From NCBI RefSeq assembly GCF_014842265.1, contig NZ_JACYVI010000004.1:1-64000 (forward strand): 64,000 nucleotides of DNA. Direction: 5' to 3'. The stretch is from Pseudomonas sp. CFBP 13711 (lineage in GTDB: Bacteria; Pseudomonadota; Gammaproteobacteria; Pseudomonadales; Pseudomonadaceae). A model generated the notes under the pieces. That model ran no database searches, was not told the DNA's origin, and saw only the letters and a program-made list of their open reading frames with translations. The position numbers were made by a program, and so were the translations under genes. Below are positions 44,904 to 55,011 of this stretch, piece after piece. The first letter of the stretch is position 1. The number at the start of each line of letters is the position of its first letter.

Positions 44904-47114
44904 ATGAATACTCGTCCCGATTTTCACAGCAATACGTTCCCCGAGTCGCAACGTGACATTCTCGGCATGATCGCAAGCGACCAGCATCTGGACGAAATAC
45001 TTTCCGCTATTTGCCAGATGCAAAACGCCCTAAGCCCCGATACGTTCTGTTCCATTCTCCTCACTGACGCCGAGGGTAAGCACTTGCTCAGCGGCGCAGC
45101 GCCCGGCCTGCCGGCCAAATACAGTGAGGCGATTCATGGAATGGCGATCGGTCCAACGGAAGGCACCTGCGGCACGGCAGCTTTCCGGCGCGAAATGGTG
45201 GTCACTGAAGACATCGCTCAAGATCCGAATTGGGAGCGTTTCCGCAGCCTGGCGCTTGGGCATAACTTGCATTCGTGCTGGTCGGTTCCTTTGCTCTCCC
45301 ATGAAGGCAGCGTTCTGGGCACATTTGCCCTGTATCAGAATCGCACCCATACGCCAGACGAAGTACAGATTCAACAACTTGCGTGCGCGGCCCAACTGGC
45401 AGTCATCGCAATCCGCCATGAGCGTGACGGTCAGCGTCTGGAGGAGAGCGAGCAACGCTTTCGTTCACTGTTCACCTATAACCCCAACCCGGTGTTCGCG
45501 CTCGATCTGCTCGGCAACATCCAGAGTGTGAATCCCGCAGGCCTGAAGCTTAAGCCGCAGACTGCAACCCAGTTCATTGGCCATCACTTTTCCCGTCTGG
45601 TGCCTGAGGAAGACCTGATGCGGGTCAGTCGGCATTTTTCCGCAGCGCGCGCCGGAGCCCCTCAACGCTTCGAGGCACGGCTTCGAGACGAGAATGAAAA
45701 ACTGTTGACCATGGACATTTCGAACCTGCCCATCATGGTCAACGGCGAGATCGTTGGTGTGTTTGGCATTGCCCGTGACATCAGCGATCAGAAGCATTTC
45801 GAGCGCCAGTTGAGTTTCAACGCCAGCCATGACCAACTGACCGGCTTGCTTAACCGTGTGTCGCTTGAAGACCAGCTTATTCTGGATTGTCACCTCAGTC
45901 GTCGGCGTAAGCGGCTGTTGGCGGTGATGTGCATAGATTTGGATGGTTTCAAATCCATCAATGATTCGATCGGCCACTACTTTGGCGATCAGGTGCTGGT
46001 CGAGGTAGCGCGACGCATGGCCGAGCAGGTTAGGCCCGGGGATACGATCGTGCGCATGGGCGGTGACGAATTCATCGTTCTGTTGCCGGACCTGCTGCGT
46101 GATGAAGACGTCGTGCCGGTGGCCGAGCGATTGATGGCCAGCATTGCCAGACCCTACTGCATCCAGGGCATCGACCTGCACGTAAGCGCAAGTGTCGGCA
46201 TCACTCTGAGCGATGGTCACCTTGAGCAGCCGATGCAGTTGATCCAGCAGGCTGACATGGCTATGTACAAAGCCAAACAACAAGGGCGTAACAACTTTCA
46301 GTGGTACACCAGCGACCTGAATCAGCGAGTTTGCGAGCACGCCACGCTGCGCAATGACCTGCAAAAGGCTATCGAGACTCAGTCGTTACAGCTGCATTAT
46401 CAACCGCAGATCGACGCACGCACCGGGCGTGTGGTCGGGATCGAAGCGTTGCTGCGCTGGGAGCATCCGGAAAAGGGATTTATCCCCCCAGCGGTATTTG
46501 TACCGGTGGCCGAGGACAGCGGTCAGATCATCGCGCTTAGCCTTTGGGTGCTCGATACGGCCTGCGCTCAGTTGCGCCTGCTGGACGAGCAGGGCATCAC
46601 GGGCATCTCGATGGCCGTCAATATCTCACCGATGCATTTTCAGCGTGGCCATTTCGTGCAGTATGTCCAGGCCACGCTGGACAAACATGGTCTGCGAGGT
46701 GAACAACTGGAGCTGGAGATCACCGAGTCGCTGCTGTTGCACAACGCTGAACAGGCGATCGAGACGTTGCACCGGCTCAAGGCATTGGGGGTGCGGATTG
46801 CACTCGATGACTTCGGCACCGGTTTTTCCAGCCTCAGCTACCTCAAGCGTTTGCCGATCGACAAAATCAAGATCGACCGTTCGTTCATCCGGGAAATCGC
46901 TACCGATCATCACGATGCGGCGATCACCCAGGGCATTATTTCCATGGCCCACCACCTCAGCCTCATTGTAGTCGCCGAAGGCGTTGAAACGGCGTCCCAA
47001 ATGGAATTCCTGAAAGGCAGTCGCTGCGATATTTTTCAGGGTTATCACTTCGCCAGACCGATGCCGTTTGCCGCCCTCGAAGAGTTCCTGAGCCATCCAG
47101 AGTTTCATCGCTGA
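44904..47114 (+). CDS. GAF-PAS-GGDEF-EAL cyclic-di-GMP protein
   Basis: A 736-residue protein with GAF (about 28-172), PAS (about 185-300), GGDEF (about 315-470; intact RMGGDEFIVLL) and EAL (about 485-730; EALLRWEHPEKG, NISPMHF, ITESLLLH, DDFGTGFSSLSYLKRLPID). Key EAL residues are present, so phosphodiesterase activity is likely; the GGDEF site also looks intact, so it may be bifunctional. No transmembrane segment, so it senses a cytoplasmic signal. AGGAACC stands before ATG 44904. Confidence 0.93.
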   Translation: MNTRPDFHSNTFPESQRDILGMIASDQHLDEILSAICQMQNALSPDTFCSILLTDAEGKHLLSGAAPGLPAKYSEAIHGMAIGPTEGTCGTAAFRREMVVTEDIAQDPNWERFRSLALGHNLHSCWSVPLLSHEGSVLGTFALYQNRTHTPDEVQIQQLACAAQLAVIAIRHERDGQRLEESEQRFRSLFTYNPNPVFALDLLGNIQSVNPAGLKLKPQTATQFIGHHFSRLVPEEDLMRVSRHFSAARAGAPQRFEARLRDENEKLLTMDISNLPIMVNGEIVGVFGIARDISDQKHFERQLSFNASHDQLTGLLNRVSLEDQLILDCHLSRRRKRLLAVMCIDLDGFKSINDSIGHYFGDQVLVEVARRMAEQVRPGDTIVRMGGDEFIVLLPDLLRDEDVVPVAERLMASIARPYCIQGIDLHVSASVGITLSDGHLEQPMQLIQQADMAMYKAKQQGRNNFQWYTSDLNQRVCEHATLRNDLQKAIETQSLQLHYQPQIDARTGRVVGIEALLRWEHPEKGFIPPAVFVPVAEDSGQIIALSLWVLDTACAQLRLLDEQGITGISMAVNISPMHFQRGHFVQYVQATLDKHGLRGEQLELEITESLLLHNAEQAIETLHRLKALGVRIALDDFGTGFSSLSYLKRLPIDKIKIDRSFIREIATDHHDAAITQGIISMAHHLSLIVVAEGVETASQMEFLKGSRCDIFQGYHFARPMPFAALEEFLSHPEFHR

Positions 47115-47378
47115 CCGGCCGTTCGGTTGTCAGCGTCTCGAACATCGGATGCTGAGGGAAAGGGCGCCGCTGTCGAGTAAATGGGCTGGGTGCAGCTAAT
47201 GACGGGTGCGAGGCAGTCCGGCGTCTGCTTCTGGCCGTTTGCTCTGCCGGCGGAATGACTCGACGCTATCTCCCATCCCCACGACGCTGGAGCTTGCTGC
47301 CAAGTCGGCAAATATCCCGTTGGGCTTACTGGAAAGCATGGCGCATGATGACCTGGTCATAACAAGAGGACACACGTC

Positions 47379-47681
47379 ATGGTCAACGTAGCGTTGTTCG
47401 TTCGTCTCGAAGCAAAACCCGGGAAAGAGAAAGAGGTTGAGAGCTTTTTAGTGAGTGGTCTTGCAATCGTGGCGGAGGAGCCAGCCACCACGGCCTGGTT
47501 CGCCATCCGCTTGGGACCTTCCACCTTTGGCATCTTTGACGCCTTCCCGGATGAAGCAGGCCGACAGGCTCATCTTTCGGGCAAGGTCGCCGCCGCGCTT
47601 ATGGCAAAGGCTGCCGAGCTGTTTGCCGAACCGCCGTCAATCGAGAAGGTTGACGTCCTTGCGGCAAAGCTGCCCGGCTAG
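47379..47681 (+). CDS. Antibiotic biosynthesis monooxygenase-domain protein
   Basis: A 100-residue ABM-fold protein: MVNVALFVRLEAKPGKEKEVE, then TAWFAIRLGPSTFGIFDAF and LSGKVAAALM. Such small dimeric proteins act on quinones or reactive aldehydes. It begins the group with peroxiredoxin and DsbA-like genes. Confidence 0.82.
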   Translation: MVNVALFVRLEAKPGKEKEVESFLVSGLAIVAEEPATTAWFAIRLGPSTFGIFDAFPDEAGRQAHLSGKVAAALMAKAAELFAEPPSIEKVDVLAAKLPG

Positions 47682-48046
47682 GCAAGCCCGACGAGGCATT
47701 CCAACCCGTCCCTGCCGCCGTTTGCCGCGTCAGGGACGCGGCTGAGTCTGGACGTTACCGCGGGTCTCTTTTCGCGGGGGAGGTGCCAACAGCGACTATA
47801 GTCATTGGTGCGTCAGATCAAATCAGCCGTTGTGCTGCCAACCTGGCCTCAACCCCATTCCGAGAAAGCACGGCGGATCGCCTCGTGCTCGTTGATGCGG
47901 ACCATAACCCTCGCAGCCGAAGACACTCAGGCTTGTATCGAGGCCTCTTCGCCACTCTGAATCCCTTGACGGTGGATGGAGTTATCCCGCCGGGCGAGTT
48001 GTATCCGGCTGAGCAGAACCCACCCCCATCTATCAGGGCTCAAGCA

Positions 48047-48592
48047 ATGAACACTTCAGCATTGGATGATGCAAAAGAAACGACCGACGGCCCGGTTCAA
48101 GAACCACTTCCAGCCGGCACTGTCGCCCCCGATTTCTCCCTGTACGCGACCCCCGATCAGCGGCTGTCCCTGCACGAGCTAAAGGGAAGTCCCGTAATAT
48201 TGGCGTTCTATCCCGCTGACTGGAGCTCGGTGTGTGGCGACCAACTGACCTTGTACAACCAGGTGCTCCCCACATTCAGAGAGTACGGCGCGACGCTGCT
48301 GGGTATTTCCGTGGACAGCGCTTGGTGTCATCAGGCCTTCGTCAAAGACCGTGGTTTTCACTTCAGCCTGCTTGCCGATTTCGAGCCCAAAGGAGCGGTG
48401 GCGCGACAGTATGGCGCGTACGAATCCCACCTTGGAGTTTGTAAGCGGGCGTTGTTCGTGATTGACAAGGAGGGGGTGGTCGCCTGGAGTTACGTTTCAC
48501 CGATGGCAATCAATCCTGGAGCGGACGGCATTCTGGATGCGCTGGATGCTCTGGCGGATTCCCCACACAGCACGCCCTCCAAAAACCAGTAG
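48047..48592 (+). CDS. Peroxiredoxin (AhpC/TSA family)
   Basis: A 181-residue thioredoxin-fold peroxidase: APDFSLYATPDQRLSL, peroxidatic Cys63 in FYPADWSSVCGDQ, a possible resolving Cys132 in HLGVCKRALFVID. It differs from the common TxxC motif by Ser at the Thr position. It is followed after 8 bases by the DsbA-like gene. ATG 48047 (MNTSALDDAKE) is taken, as upstream sequence is not protein-like. Confidence 0.83.
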   Translation: MNTSALDDAKETTDGPVQEPLPAGTVAPDFSLYATPDQRLSLHELKGSPVILAFYPADWSSVCGDQLTLYNQVLPTFREYGATLLGISVDSAWCHQAFVKDRGFHFSLLADFEPKGAVARQYGAYESHLGVCKRALFVIDKEGVVAWSYVSPMAINPGADGILDALDALADSPHSTPSKNQ

Positions 48593-48600
48593 GTGATCAC

Positions 48601-49140
48601 ATGGCCACTCTCAAAGTCCCGGTAACTGCAAACGACCATCGCCAGGGAAGGGCGCATGCCAAGGTCACACTGGTGGAATATGGCGACTACGAATGCCCCT
48701 ATTGCGGTTTGGCGTACTGGGTCGTCAAGAAGCTGCAGCAGCATTTTGGCGAGGATCTGTTGCTTGTTTTCCGCAACTTTCCACTAACCACTGCTCACCC
48801 GCATGCGCTGGGTGCAGCTGTCACCGCTGAATATGCCGGGAGTCGAGGATTCTTCTGGGAGGCCCACGACGAGTTGTATGAAAATCAGGATCGATTGGGC
48901 GTGCCGCTGTATGGCGCCATCGCACTGAGACACGGCCTTTCCAGCGATGAACTCGTTGTTGCCATGCAAACCGATATCTATCTGCCCAAAATACAATCCG
49001 ATTTCAATGGCGGCGTACGTAGCGGGGTAAACGGCACGCCCGCGTTCTACATCGACGGGCTTCGCTATGACGGGCCTCCCGAGGTCACCGAGATGAGTCA
49101 GGCGATTGAGCTTTCCTCGATGCGTGGACTCAATCGCTAG
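48601..49140 (+). CDS. DsbA-family thiol:disulfide oxidoreductase, cytoplasmic
   Basis: A 179-residue DsbA-like protein without signal peptide. Active site C32-P-Y-C35 in YGDYECPYCGLAYW, cis-Pro in GVNGTPAFYIDGLRYDG. Related to the Na+/H+ antiporter C-terminal and FrnE-like thioredoxins found in stress islands (the trx of tLST is of comparable type). It is in one operon with the peroxiredoxin. Confidence 0.85.
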   Translation: MATLKVPVTANDHRQGRAHAKVTLVEYGDYECPYCGLAYWVVKKLQQHFGEDLLLVFRNFPLTTAHPHALGAAVTAEYAGSRGFFWEAHDELYENQDRLGVPLYGAIALRHGLSSDELVVAMQTDIYLPKIQSDFNGGVRSGVNGTPAFYIDGLRYDGPPEVTEMSQAIELSSMRGLNR

Positions 49141-49421
49141 CTAGCGCCTGGGTTGATAGCTAACGACAGGCTGTTTATTTACACGAAATGTCTGGTCGTC
49201 GTTCGTCGGTAATCAAGTAGCCGTGGCGCGCTTTCATGAGATCGCGACTATGTTGAACGGGTGGCATCGTTTCCCAAGGCTGCCATTCCCTCCCACCTCA
49301 TCGTCTTGGCGACCAAGCTCAGCGTATTGCTGGTCTCATGCCCCTGTTTCCTGAGCATCGTTGAGGGCACGTAGATCCATCTGTATGAGTCCGTGTTATC
49401 CATTTTTGGAGACAACTCATC

Positions 49422-52166
49422 ATGGCTACTCTCTGTGAAATATGTAACGCCAGACCCGCTGTCGCGCGAGTGACCGTGTCGCAAAATGGTCAGGCCAGAA
49501 CCATGTCAGTTTGCGACCACGATTACCGTCAACTTTTACGCCATCAAAGCATGTTGAACCCCTTCGACTCTTTGCTGGGCGGTGGCGTGTCCCGCTTTTT
49601 CGACAGCATTGGCGGAGCGGCGGAACAGGGGGGGGATGACTTAAGGCTCTCTGCGCATGTGCCTCGCGAATCTGTCGATGCAACTGATGCATTCAGCTCC
49701 CAGACGCTGGAAATCCTGCAACGCGCTGGAGATAAAGCCCATGAGTTCAACCGCAGCGAGCTCGATACTGAGCATCTGTTGTATGTGCTTGCCGATACCG
49801 ACGTAGGCACAGCGTTGCTCAAAGAATTGAAGCTTTCTGCGGACGACATCAAAGGCTACATCGATCAACACGCTCAAAGGGGCGCAGCGGAGGCGCAGGC
49901 TCCGGTGGATCAGATGAGCATCTCGCCTCGACTGAAGAAAGTGTTCAATTTTGCGTTCCAGGCATCTCGTGATTTAGGGCACTCGTATGTTGGCCCCGAG
50001 CATCTGTTGATCGGGCTTTCCTCGGTGCCCGAAAGCATTGCCGGAACGCTGCTCAAAAAATACGGCGTGACCCCTGAAGCTTTGCGGCAGAAGGTGGTCA
50101 AAGTGGTGGGTAAGGGGGCTGAGGACGGGAGAGTCGAGACCCCCACGGGAACACCGACACTCGACAAGTTCGGTCGCGACCTGACGTCATTGGCTCGTGA
50201 GGGCAAGCTGGATCCCGTATTGGGCCGCGCGCTGGAAATCGAAAACACCATTGAGGTGCTGGCCCGCCGGAGGAAGAACAATCCGGTCCTGATCGGCGAA
50301 CCCGGGGTTGGCAAGACAGCCATCGTTGAGGGGCTTGCACAGCGCATAGTAAAGGGCGATGTCCCGGAAATTCTGCGTGGCAGACGGCTAGTTGAAGTCA
50401 ATCTGAACTCAATGGTCGCGGGCTCCAAATACCGTGGTGAATTTGAGGAGCGCGCCAAGCAACTGCTCGATGAAGTGGCTGCAAAGAGCTCGGAGCTGAT
50501 TCTGTTCATCGATGAGCTGCATACGATCGTTGGCGCGGGGCAGGGAGGTGAAGAGGGCGGCTTGGACATTGCCAACGTATTGAAACCCGCACTGGCACGC
50601 GGGGAGCTCAGTCTGATCGGTGCGACGACGCTCAATGAGTACCAAAAGCACATCGAAAAGGATGCGGCGCTCGAAAGACGTTTTCAGCCCGTCCTGATAT
50701 CCGAGCCCACTGTAGAACAGACCATCATTATCCTGCGTGGGCTGCGCGATAAGCTTGAGGCGCACCATCAGGTGACGTTCGCCGACGAAGCATTCGTGGC
50801 AGCGGCGGAGCTGTCGGATCGTTACATTACCTCGCGCTTTCTGCCGGACAAGGCCATTGACCTGATCGACCAGGCTGCGGCCCGCGTGCGCATCAGCGCC
50901 TCGTCAAGGCCCGCTGGCATTCAGGAGCTGGAAGCAGAAATCACCCAGCTCAAACGCGAACAGGACTATTCATCGTCGCGAAAACGCTTTGATGAATCCA
51001 AAGGCTTCCAAGAGCGCATCGGTCAAAAACAAGCCCAGTTGGGAGAGGAGACAGAAGCCTGGGAGCGCAAGACGGGTTCCGAAACCCTTGAGTCGATTGC
51101 CGAAGTACTCTCCCGTCTGACCGGTATTCCGGTAACCGAACTCACCCAGGAAGAGCGTCAGAAGCTGCTGAACATGGAAGACACTTTGCGTGATCGGCTG
51201 GTCGGGCAGGAAGACGCCGTGCTTGCGGTCAGCGATGCGGTTCGTTTGTCCCGCGCCGGCCTTGGACAGGCCAACAGACCTATTGCCACGTTTCTCTTTC
51301 TTGGTCCAACCGGCGTGGGCAAAACCGAATTGGCCAAAGCGTTGGCAGAGACGGTGTTTGGCGACGATCAATCGATCATTCGCATCGATATGTCGGAGTA
51401 CATGGAGCGTCATGCGGTTGCCCGGTTGATCGGTGCGCCACCCGGTTATGTGGGATACGAAGAAGGTGGTCAGTTGACAGAGCGTGTCCGCCGCAAGCCC
51501 TACAGTGTGATTCTGCTCGACGAGATCGAGAAGGCGCATCCCGATGTGAGCAACGTATTGCTGCAGGTGTTCGACGATGGTCGTCTCACGGACGGCAAGG
51601 GACGTATTGTCGACTTCAGCAATACGATCATCATCGCCACCAGCAATCTGGGCTCACCCGTTATCATGGAGAATCTTGAGCGCCCGGAAGATGAACGCCT
51701 TACGGATAAAGCGTTACGTGATGAATTAATGGGAGTCTTGAAAGGGCATTTTCGTCCCGAATTCCTGAACCGTATTGATGACATCATCGTGTTCCATGCC
51801 CTTACCCGTGACAACATCAGATCGATTGTAGGCATTCAGCTTGATCGGGTCATTCGAACTGCGGCTGCCCAGAACATCACGGTGAAAGTGGCTGACACCC
51901 TCATTGATCATCTGGCGGATGTTGGTTATCAGCCCGAGTTTGGCGCGCGCGAGTTGAAACGTCGGATTCGCCAGACCGTCGAAACGTGGCTTGCGAAGGA
52001 AATGCTCGCTGGCAAGCTACAGGCCGGCGACAGCGTTGAGCTGGGTTACGACAAAGCGCGTAACGAAGTGCTCTTCAATAAGCTGGATGCGCCAAACGCC
52101 TCGGCAAACATGAGTCCGCCCGACCAGCCTGATGATCGCGTGTCTATCGCGGGGACAGGGACTTAG
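49422..52166 (+). CDS. clpG: ClpG/ClpK-like AAA+ disaggregase
   Basis: A 914-residue Hsp100 protein. An N-terminal zinc motif (C5-x2-C8 ... C31-x-H33) is followed by a Clp-N repeat domain (about 85-225), AAA1 (Walker A GEPGVGKT about residue 292), a short middle domain, and AAA2 (GPTGVGKT about 629). The added zinc-binding N1 domain is typical of ClpG/ClpK. No [LIV]GF ClpP-binding loop is seen between the AAA2 sensor 1 and the C-domain, so it should act alone as a disaggregase giving heat tolerance. A polar C-terminal extension is present. Confidence 0.87.
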   Translation: MATLCEICNARPAVARVTVSQNGQARTMSVCDHDYRQLLRHQSMLNPFDSLLGGGVSRFFDSIGGAAEQGGDDLRLSAHVPRESVDATDAFSSQTLEILQRAGDKAHEFNRSELDTEHLLYVLADTDVGTALLKELKLSADDIKGYIDQHAQRGAAEAQAPVDQMSISPRLKKVFNFAFQASRDLGHSYVGPEHLLIGLSSVPESIAGTLLKKYGVTPEALRQKVVKVVGKGAEDGRVETPTGTPTLDKFGRDLTSLAREGKLDPVLGRALEIENTIEVLARRRKNNPVLIGEPGVGKTAIVEGLAQRIVKGDVPEILRGRRLVEVNLNSMVAGSKYRGEFEERAKQLLDEVAAKSSELILFIDELHTIVGAGQGGEEGGLDIANVLKPALARGELSLIGATTLNEYQKHIEKDAALERRFQPVLISEPTVEQTIIILRGLRDKLEAHHQVTFADEAFVAAAELSDRYITSRFLPDKAIDLIDQAAARVRISASSRPAGIQELEAEITQLKREQDYSSSRKRFDESKGFQERIGQKQAQLGEETEAWERKTGSETLESIAEVLSRLTGIPVTELTQEERQKLLNMEDTLRDRLVGQEDAVLAVSDAVRLSRAGLGQANRPIATFLFLGPTGVGKTELAKALAETVFGDDQSIIRIDMSEYMERHAVARLIGAPPGYVGYEEGGQLTERVRRKPYSVILLDEIEKAHPDVSNVLLQVFDDGRLTDGKGRIVDFSNTIIIATSNLGSPVIMENLERPEDERLTDKALRDELMGVLKGHFRPEFLNRIDDIIVFHALTRDNIRSIVGIQLDRVIRTAAAQNITVKVADTLIDHLADVGYQPEFGARELKRRIRQTVETWLAKEMLAGKLQAGDSVELGYDKARNEVLFNKLDAPNASANMSPPDQPDDRVSIAGTGT

Positions 52167-52351
52167 CTCAACGTGCTCCCGTCATTGGGTAGCAGGACTG
52201 TTGATGACGTCGTGCAATGAAGCACTGGATCCTCGGATGCCTGGACGAGCCCGGCAGACGAAGATGCGTTCTTGATGCAGGCTCAGGAGGTGCCTGATGC
52301 TGAAGCTTTTTTCGGGACTGACCACTTATCTTCCTCTCTGCATTACCGGTC

Positions 52352-52705
52352 CTGACGTGTCCGCCCCCAGTTGGAGGCCGCCATAGAATCGTTTCGTGGC
52401 CTGCTGCTGGCGCTGTTCTTTCTCGGCGTCGACATGACGCTGGATCTGCAAGTGATGGCCAGAAACTGGACGCTCATCACCTCCGGCGTGCTGTCGCTGA
52501 TGGCGGTCAAGGCGTTGTGTATATGGCGTCGCGCTTCGCTAAAAGCAGCCACAGCGACGCACTGCATCCCTCCATTGATGGCACAGGGCGGCGAATTTGC
52601 GTTTGTGCCATTGCCAAGCGCTCAAACTCAGAGTCATCAGTACCGAAGTCAACGCCAACATGACGGCTACCGTGGTGCTATCCATGGCGCTGGAACAGCG
52701 CCAGC
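52352..52705 (+). pseudogene. Kef-type cation/proton antiporter remnant
   Basis: One frame gives QLEAAIESFRGLLLALFFLGVDMTL and LMAQGGEFAF; after a shift near 52620 another gives RVISTEVNANMTATVVLSMAL. These are the middle membrane segments of KefB/KefC-type antiporters. The N-terminal half and the Rossmann domain are missing. Positioned right after clpG, as kefB is in stress-tolerance islands. The rest of 52167-52791 shows no gene. Confidence 0.8.
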
Positions 52706-52791
52706 CTGGCAGGCTTCGCTTTCGGGTGAAAGCAACTCATGGTCACCCAGCCGTAGATCACATCGACCGGGCGTGGCGATGGTTGCGTGTA

Positions 52792-53775
52792 TCAGTCCAC
52801 TTCAGGACGCGGCTGTACTGCGAATTCCGGAACAATGTGAGTACCCAGCTCCTCAATGACATCCTCAGCAGGGCGCTTTCCGTATTTGAGATTCAGGATA
52901 ACGTGGTCCACCCCGATCTCCTCAAGCGACTCCAGCAAAAACCGCAGATGGTAGCGTCCCAGTTTGAACCCTAAATGAATGCGGGTGGGCGGCGTGGATG
53001 GAGTCTCGTCGAGGTCGATATAAAGCGACTGAGCGAAGGGCTTATAGACGGCGCCACATTGCTTCATGACCTCACGTCGCCAGTCTTCAACGATCAGCCG
53101 CTGCATGTTCGGTATGCGTGGATAGTTGATCCATCCGAGGCTTTCGCGCGCGATCCAGTCCAGCGACTGGCGACTGTTTCCAGTCACCAGCATTGGAATG
53201 GATTGGGTTGTGGGTTTGGGAATCAAGTCAGCGCCCTGCATCTCACCACCGCTCCAGCGGATGGGTTCGAAGCTGGTGCTGTGGGCTTTCCTAATAACCT
53301 CGTAGTGCTCCCGAAAGAGCTCTCCACGCCTTTCGGGATCGACGCCGAAAGCTAAAAACTCCACCGGACGATCGCCGGAAGCCACCCCCAGAATCAAGCG
53401 ACCTGCGCTCAGTTGATCGACGCTGGCAGATGCCTTGGCGGTATGCAGCGGATGGCGCAACGGTATGGCAATGGACGCAGTGCCAAGCGCAATCTCAGAC
53501 GTATGCGCGGCCATGTAGCCCAGATAAACCCAAGGGTCGAACAGTTGGCCAACATCGCCGAAACCGGGATCCCGAAGAGGCACATCACGAAACCAGAGCG
53601 CGCAGAAACCCAACGCCTCCGCTCGTTTGGCCAAAGCGACCTGGTTGAGCATGCTGGGCATGTCCCCATCGAAAGCCTCCAAAGGGAAAAACAATCCAAG
53701 GCTCAAATGACCCTGAGTGAAGGTCCGGCTGAACCCTCGATGCTGCTGATAAGTAATGGTGCTCGGCCGATACAT
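52792..53775 (-). CDS. LLM-class flavin-dependent oxidoreductase
   Basis: A 327-residue luciferase-like monooxygenase: LSLGLFFPLEAFDG, FCALWFRDVPLRDP, SEIALGTASIAIPLRHP, SVDQLSAGRLILGVASG, PMLVTGNSRQSLDWIA. It uses FMNH2; the substrate is unknown. ATG 53775 (MYRPSTITYQ) has GAGGA 8 bases upstream; the longer TTG-started form is rejected. Confidence 0.87.
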   Translation of the reverse strand: MYRPSTITYQQHRGFSRTFTQGHLSLGLFFPLEAFDGDMPSMLNQVALAKRAEALGFCALWFRDVPLRDPGFGDVGQLFDPWVYLGYMAAHTSEIALGTASIAIPLRHPLHTAKASASVDQLSAGRLILGVASGDRPVEFLAFGVDPERRGELFREHYEVIRKAHSTSFEPIRWSGGEMQGADLIPKPTTQSIPMLVTGNSRQSLDWIARESLGWINYPRIPNMQRLIVEDWRREVMKQCGAVYKPFAQSLYIDLDETPSTPPTRIHLGFKLGRYHLRFLLESLEEIGVDHVILNLKYGKRPAEDVIEELGTHIVPEFAVQPRPEVD

Positions 53776-54100
53776 ACTGATTTTCCTCAATGGGAGAACG
53801 TGAACAGCGGCCTCATTTCCAGAGGTGCTGCGGCATCGGTCGCTTGAGAACGACAGGTGGGGGAGTGCGTAAAACGTTTACCCGTTGTGCGGTAAATGTT
53901 GGTCGGGCGGGACGTATTAAGGAGCCAGTGGCTGGTGATACACGCGGGCAGGTCCAGATCGCGGCAAGCGGACAGTCAGAAGGGAATCTGATTGCCCCAG
54001 CCTTTGCCTCAACTGAGTAAAGGCGTGGGGTCATCCAACAAGCGTAGGCGGGTTTGCAATGAATCGCCATGCGGGTTGTGACGATGATTGCTACGCGTCG

Positions 54101-54214
54101 ATGAATCAGCCGCGATCGCTGGCGGCGATACTGGCGCAGGGGATTGAGCGGGTTGAACAGATCACGCTCGCAATCATCGAGCGCAACGACAAGATCTCCA
54201 TTATCAGCAACTAG
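54101..54214 (+). pseudogene. DUF421 (YetF-type) C-terminal remnant
   Basis: 37 codons (MNQPRSLAAILAQGIERVEQ, then LAIIERNDKISIISN, stop) resemble the last part of DUF421 membrane proteins. No membrane part is found upstream. The remaining 53776-54423 space shows no gene. Confidence 0.5.
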
Positions 54215-54423
54215 AACCCAGACCAGCTCACGTCAACAGCCTGGGTTCACTGTTGCCGAGGCGGTCGGGCAGACTCCGATGCGGGTAGCGCATCGAGAGC
54301 ACTGGGAATGATTCGGCCGTACCCCCGAAACTCTGCTTCACTCAACTATCTGGCGCGCTGGATCAGCGGCTACAGGCGAGCCATGCCGACAGCTGAAACC
54401 ACACGTGCTGGAGCAAAAACCTA

Positions 54424-54915
54424 ATGAAGAATCCGGCCCCCTCAGCCCCACTGCCTCCGAGATCGACGTTGAAAAGCCTTCGTGTCCAGTGGTCACTGAT
54501 GAACGCCTATGAGCGATTCGAGCAGATCATCGTGCTGGCGCTTGGCGTGATGATCTCGTGCGTCATCGTCATTGCTTTGTTCCAGCTCTATAGACGAGTG
54601 CTGCCGCTGGTGGTAGGCGGCGCGATTGATCCCTTGGATCACGGCGATTTCCAGTTACTGTTCGGTTCGATCTTCACTGTATTGATCGCCTTGGAGTTCA
54701 AGCACTCCATCATTCGTCCGGCGTTCAGGCACGGGAGCATCGTGCAGCTGCGAACAGTGATTCTTATCTCGCTCCTGGCCCTGAGTCGCAAATTCGTGAT
54801 TCTTGATTCCGCTTCAACGCCCGCCGCCACTATCGCTGCATTGGGGTTTGCAACGCTGGTCTTGGGGATCATCTATTGGTTGTTCACAAAACGCGGCAGA
54901 TTGCCTGAGGAATAA
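54424..54915 (+). CDS. psiE: PsiE-family membrane protein
   Basis: A 163-residue protein with four hydrophobic segments (about 35-58, 76-95, 112-130, 135-153) and the PsiE pattern FGSIFTVLIALEFKHSI and LLALSRKFVILD. PsiE is phosphate-starvation-inducible in E. coli, function unknown; a psiE gene is a standing member of Clp-type stress islands. Confidence 0.85.
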   Translation: MKNPAPSAPLPPRSTLKSLRVQWSLMNAYERFEQIIVLALGVMISCVIVIALFQLYRRVLPLVVGGAIDPLDHGDFQLLFGSIFTVLIALEFKHSIIRPAFRHGSIVQLRTVILISLLALSRKFVILDSASTPAATIAALGFATLVLGIIYWLFTKRGRLPEE

Positions 54916-55011
54916 AAGGCCCAGCCCTATTTCGTTGGGGATTACCACCACGTCCCACCAAGAGACGCCGTCGGGGTTTGACGAGTTCGAATCGTTTAGA
55001 CGTGGTTGCAA

